From PWXP01 sp964487655 (lineage in GTDB: Bacteria; Planctomycetota; Planctomycetia; Pirellulales; Thermoguttaceae): DNA of 8,282 bases. The position numbers and the translations under genes were made by a program. Of this stretch, positions 5,952 to 8,282 are shown in pieces (position 1 is the first letter of the stretch; every line of letters begins with the position of its first letter). The notes beneath the pieces were generated by a model. The model did not search any database, was not told the DNA's origin, and was given only the letters and a program-made list of their open reading frames with translations. The stretch spans positions 1 to 8,282 of the forward strand of contig CAZASB010000213.1 in NCBI GenBank assembly GCA_964487655.1, in the 5' to 3' direction.

Positions 5952-7423
5952 TGTCCGTCGCCCGTCGGCTGTTGGTCCACAATGCCCGCTCTTTTTCCCT
6001 GACAGATTGCCCCGTGCTGGCCACGGAGCCGTTTCGCCGCGTGGTGATCGACCAAATTACCGAAGGTGGGCGTCTGATCGCCCTGTTCGGCTATTCGCCG
6101 GAGCCGGGTGCGACGCGGTTGATGGCCGTGCTGGCCGAGGCGGGCAGCCTGGCGGTTGTCGCCACCGACGTGGATCGCGAGTACCCGGCCATCACGCCGG
6201 AATGCCCGCAAGCGCACCTGTTTGAACGCGAGATATTCGAGCAGTGGAACGTCTGGCCGGTGGACCATCCTTGGCTGAAGCCGGTTCGTTTCCCATCGCC
6301 GCAAGTGTGTGGCGTGACAGACTTCTTCCAGATGGCCGGTGAGGAAGTCCACGAAGTGGCGGTTGGCCCGGTCCATGCCGGTATTATCGAACCGGGGCAT
6401 TTCCGCTTCCAATGTCACGGGGAAACGGTCTACCATCTAGAGATATCGCTGGGCTACCAACATCGGGGCGCGGAGCGGGCGATGCTGGGCGGTCCCGGCC
6501 CGCGCACCATCCACTACGCGGAGACCCTGGCTGGCGATACCACGGCCGGACATACCACTGCCTACTGCCACGCCGTCGAGGCGATCAGCGGGACTCGCGT
6601 TCCGGCCCGCGGACAGTTCCTCCGTGGCGTGATCCTGGAGTTGGAGCGGGTGGCGAACCATATCGGCGATCTCGGTGCTCTTGCCGGCGACATCGGTTTT
6701 CTACCGACCATGTCCTTCTGCGGGCGCATACGCGGCGACGTGCTGAATATGACCGCCATGCTGTGCGGCAACCGCTTCGGCCGGAGCATGGTTCGGCCCG
6801 GCGGGGTTGCTTTCGATATCGACGCGGATACCGTGGCCGGCCTTCGTCGCCGGTTGGACGCGGTTGCAAGGGACACTCGCGGCGCGGTCGAGCTATTGTG
6901 GAACACGCCATCGGTCATGGCCCGCTTCGACGGAGTAGGCGTGGTAACGGCCGAACAATGCGAGCAGATTGGCTTGGTGGGCGTGGCGGCCCGCGCGTGC
7001 GGCGCGGCGTGCGACGTCCGCGATATCTTCCCCAGCGGAATCTATCGTTTCGTTCATATTCCTGTTTCTACCTGGCACACGGGCGATGTGTTCGCCCGGG
7101 CGTACGTGCGATGGTTGGAGGTGCAGCGGTCGCTGGCGTTCATCGGAGAGCAGCTCAACGTGCTTCCCGAGGGGCGAGTGAGCGAACCGGTTGGGGCAAC
7201 TGAGGCGAACCGGGCCGTCGTGACCCTGGTGGAGGGGTGGCGAGGCGAGGTCTGCCACGTCGCAATGACGGGCGACGACGGCCGCTTTGCCGCCTACAAG
7301 GTGGTGGACCCTTCCTTTCACAACTGGTTTGGCTTGGCCACGGCCCTGCGCAACCAAGAGATTTCCGACTTCCCGTTGTGCAACAAAAGCTTCAACCTCT
7401 CCTATTGCGGCCACGATCTCTAA
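5948..7423 (+). CDS. hyfG: HyfG/HycE-like large subunit (NuoC-NuoD fusion) lacking the NiFe-site cysteines
   Basis: This 491-residue soluble subunit is the catalytic-arm homologue of HycE/HyfG. Residues about 30-116 are NuoC-like, ending in the typical HLFEREIFEQWNVWPVDHPWL (90-110). Residues about 138-491 are NuoD / group 4 large-subunit-like: GPVHAGIIEPGHFRF (140-154), a YQHRGAERAM region (170-179) and LELERVANHIGDLG (230-243). The motif that in HycE reads RVCGICGFAH is here TLAGDTTAGH (193-202), so the two cysteines become Ala195 and Thr198. The C-terminal DPCYSC of HycE is NLSYCG (483-488), so those cysteines become Ser485 and Gly488; Cys487 is out of register. A NiFe(CN)2CO centre therefore cannot be held in the normal way. 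The chain stops at GHDL, with no tail for a maturation protease. This matches the Ehr (energy-converting hydrogenase-related) group. The upstream reading frame extends to 5804 but overlaps hyfF by 148 bases, so I start at the ATGA overlap. The substrate is unknown; a quinone-like acceptor as in complex I is possible. Confidence 0.9.
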   Translation: MMSVARRLLVHNARSFSLTDCPVLATEPFRRVVIDQITEGGRLIALFGYSPEPGATRLMAVLAEAGSLAVVATDVDREYPAITPECPQAHLFEREIFEQWNVWPVDHPWLKPVRFPSPQVCGVTDFFQMAGEEVHEVAVGPVHAGIIEPGHFRFQCHGETVYHLEISLGYQHRGAERAMLGGPGPRTIHYAETLAGDTTAGHTTAYCHAVEAISGTRVPARGQFLRGVILELERVANHIGDLGALAGDIGFLPTMSFCGRIRGDVLNMTAMLCGNRFGRSMVRPGGVAFDIDADTVAGLRRRLDAVARDTRGAVELLWNTPSVMARFDGVGVVTAEQCEQIGLVGVAARACGAACDVRDIFPSGIYRFVHIPVSTWHTGDVFARAYVRWLEVQRSLAFIGEQLNVLPEGRVSEPVGATEANRAVVTLVEGWRGEVCHVAMTGDDGRFAAYKVVDPSFHNWFGLATALRNQEISDFPLCNKSFNLSYCGHDL

Positions 7424-7436
7424 CGGCGAGTTTTCC

Positions 7437-8210
7437 ATGTTCAATGTGCTCCTGGCCCGATGGAAGCAAGGGTATCACACTATCCGGTATCCGGATGGGC
7501 CGCCCCCAGACTTGCCTGCACGATTCGCCGGCAGACCGAGACTCGATCCCGCGAAATGCCGGAATGCATGCGACCGGTGCGCCGCAGTCTGTCCGACCGG
7601 GGCCATCCGCGTGGCCGCGAGTGGGCGCGTTGCCCAACTCGATACGGGCCGGTGCCTGTTCTGCCGCGAGTGCGAAAAGGCTTGCCCCGCCGGCGCGATT
7701 GCATTCTCGCGGGACTATCAAATGGCCGCGTCGAGGCGTGACGACCTTGTGGTGCGCGATGCCAAGCAGCGGGCGGCCGTCGTGCTGGCCGAGGAGAGTC
7801 AGCGGTTGTTTGGCCGATCGCTCAAGCTCCGGCAGGTGTGTGCCGGTGGCTGCAACGCGTGCGAGGCGGATACGAGCGTGTTGCAGACGCTGGCGTGGGA
7901 TCTGGGGCGTTTCGGCATCCAGTTTGTCGCCTCGCCGCGTCATGCCGATGGCCTGCTGGTGACCGGGCCGGTGCCGGAGAATATGCGATTGGCGCTCGAG
8001 AAAACCTATGAGGCCGTTCCATCGCCCAAGCTGGTGATTGCCGTGGGGGCGTGCGCGATTTCCGGTGGGCCCTACGTGGATCATCCCGAAGTCCACAACG
8101 GCGCCGAGGCCGTGCTGCCGGTCGATCTGTTCATTCCCGGCTGCCCACCACATCCACTCACCATCCTGCACGGGATTCTGGAGCTGCTCGGGAGACTTCC
8201 CGCCGAGTGA
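7437..8210 (+). CDS. hyfI: Ferredoxin-type 2x[4Fe-4S] domain fused to HyfI/NuoB-like small subunit
   Basis: This 257-residue protein combines two electron-transfer modules. Residues about 36-92 hold two 4Fe-4S motifs of the NuoI/HyfH type: Cys41-Cys45-Cys48-Cys52-Pro (CxxxCxxCxxxCP, one residue longer than usual between the first two) and Cys73-Cys76-Cys79-Cys83-Pro (canonical). Residues about 120-255 are NuoB/HycG-like: GGCNACEADTSVL gives Cys139 and Cys142, VAVGACAISGGPY gives Cys206, and FIPGCPPHPLTILHGILELL gives Cys236, the four ligands expected for the proximal N2-type cluster. An extra Cys135 is nearby. In most group 4 complexes these are two genes (hyfH and hyfI); here they are one. 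Electrons would pass from the ferredoxin clusters to the proximal cluster and then to the HyfG site. I chose ATG7437, 13 bases after the hyfG stop with GGCGAG at 7425-7430. The frame is open back to 7287 but only inside hyfG. It appears to be the last gene of the operon, and it has no transmembrane segment. Confidence 0.92.
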   Translation: MFNVLLARWKQGYHTIRYPDGPPPDLPARFAGRPRLDPAKCRNACDRCAAVCPTGAIRVAASGRVAQLDTGRCLFCRECEKACPAGAIAFSRDYQMAASRRDDLVVRDAKQRAAVVLAEESQRLFGRSLKLRQVCAGGCNACEADTSVLQTLAWDLGRFGIQFVASPRHADGLLVTGPVPENMRLALEKTYEAVPSPKLVIAVGACAISGGPYVDHPEVHNGAEAVLPVDLFIPGCPPHPLTILHGILELLGRLPAE

Positions 8211-8282
8211 TTGCCGCAGCCGCCTAGCATCACCGGTTCATCGCCGATTTCACGCGGCCGTTCGTCTCTTCCTCCGCCAGGT

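Noticed and set aside
7287..7436. An upstream extension of the ferredoxin-hyfI frame by 50 codons
   Set aside because: It lies mostly inside the C-terminal coding part of hyfG. ATG7437 has a ribosome-binding-like GGCGAG and gives the usual short segment before the ferredoxin motifs.
875..8210. A functional hydrogen-evolving hydrogenase-4 / formate hydrogenlyase
   Set aside because: Overall similarity would suggest it, but the large subunit lacks every NiFe-ligating cysteine and no formate dehydrogenase or maturation gene is present in the window.
875..8210. A regular NADH dehydrogenase I (nuo) operon
   Set aside because: Gene order and signatures are those of Hyf: a long HyfB C-terminus, the hydrogenase-type IPVDDPNTHLELTMIHE loop in the NuoH relative, and HyfE. 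No NuoE/F/G module is present.
8211..8282. A possible C-terminus of a minus-strand gene entering from the right (stop at 8230-8232) or an operon terminator
   Set aside because: About 50 bases read open on the minus strand before the stop, too short to support a gene. No GC-rich hairpin followed by a T run is visible, so no intrinsic terminator is called.

Overview
The window reads as one compact plus-strand operon of about 8 kb encoding a membrane-bound, complex I-like / group 4 hydrogenase-like redox complex, headed by a putative regulator. The six structural genes are close homologues of hydrogenase-4 / formate hydrogenlyase components (hyfB, hyfC, hyfE, hyfF, hyfG and an hyfI fused to a ferredoxin domain). 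All appear intact and are tightly packed, with gaps of 3-14 bases and one ATGA start/stop overlap, so they are probably co-transcribed and translationally coupled.

The large subunit (HyfG-like, a NuoC-NuoD fusion) aligns well with HycE/HyfG but lacks all four cysteines that hold the NiFe(CN)2CO centre. Its chain also ends where the maturation protease would cut a true hydrogenase. The small subunit keeps the four cysteines of the complex I N2-type proximal cluster and carries two further 4Fe-4S motifs at its N-terminus. The membrane arm keeps the usual Glu/Lys/His residues of two antiporter-like subunits. This fits the 'Ehr' (energy-converting hydrogenase-related) group, evolutionary intermediates between complex I and group 4 hydrogenases, whose substrate is unsettled. 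My working inference is an ion-pumping oxidoreductase that takes electrons from a ferredoxin-like donor through three FeS clusters and passes them to something other than protons, possibly a quinone.

Layout: 1-170 is a leader with a good sigma70-type promoter candidate (89-117). 171-860 is a regulator joining an excisionase/MerR-type helix-turn-helix to a PTS EIIA (PtsN/fructose type) domain. 875-2863 hyfB, 2867-3784 hyfC, 3788-4432 hyfE (GTG start), 4437-5951 hyfF, 5948-7423 hyfG and 7437-8210 the ferredoxin-hyfI fusion follow. 8211-8282 is a short tail with no supported gene or terminator. No hydrogenase maturation (hyp), endopeptidase (hycI), formate dehydrogenase or hyfD gene lies inside the window.

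The organism is a bacterium with moderately high GC. The HTH-EIIA architecture beside an Ehr-type cluster makes me think of Planctomycetota or a neighbouring phylum, but this is only an impression from gene content. The regulator would sense the phosphorylation state of a PTS relay and adjust transcription, while the other six proteins assemble into a peripheral arm (HyfG plus ferredoxin-HyfI) on a membrane arm (HyfC, HyfE, HyfF, HyfB).
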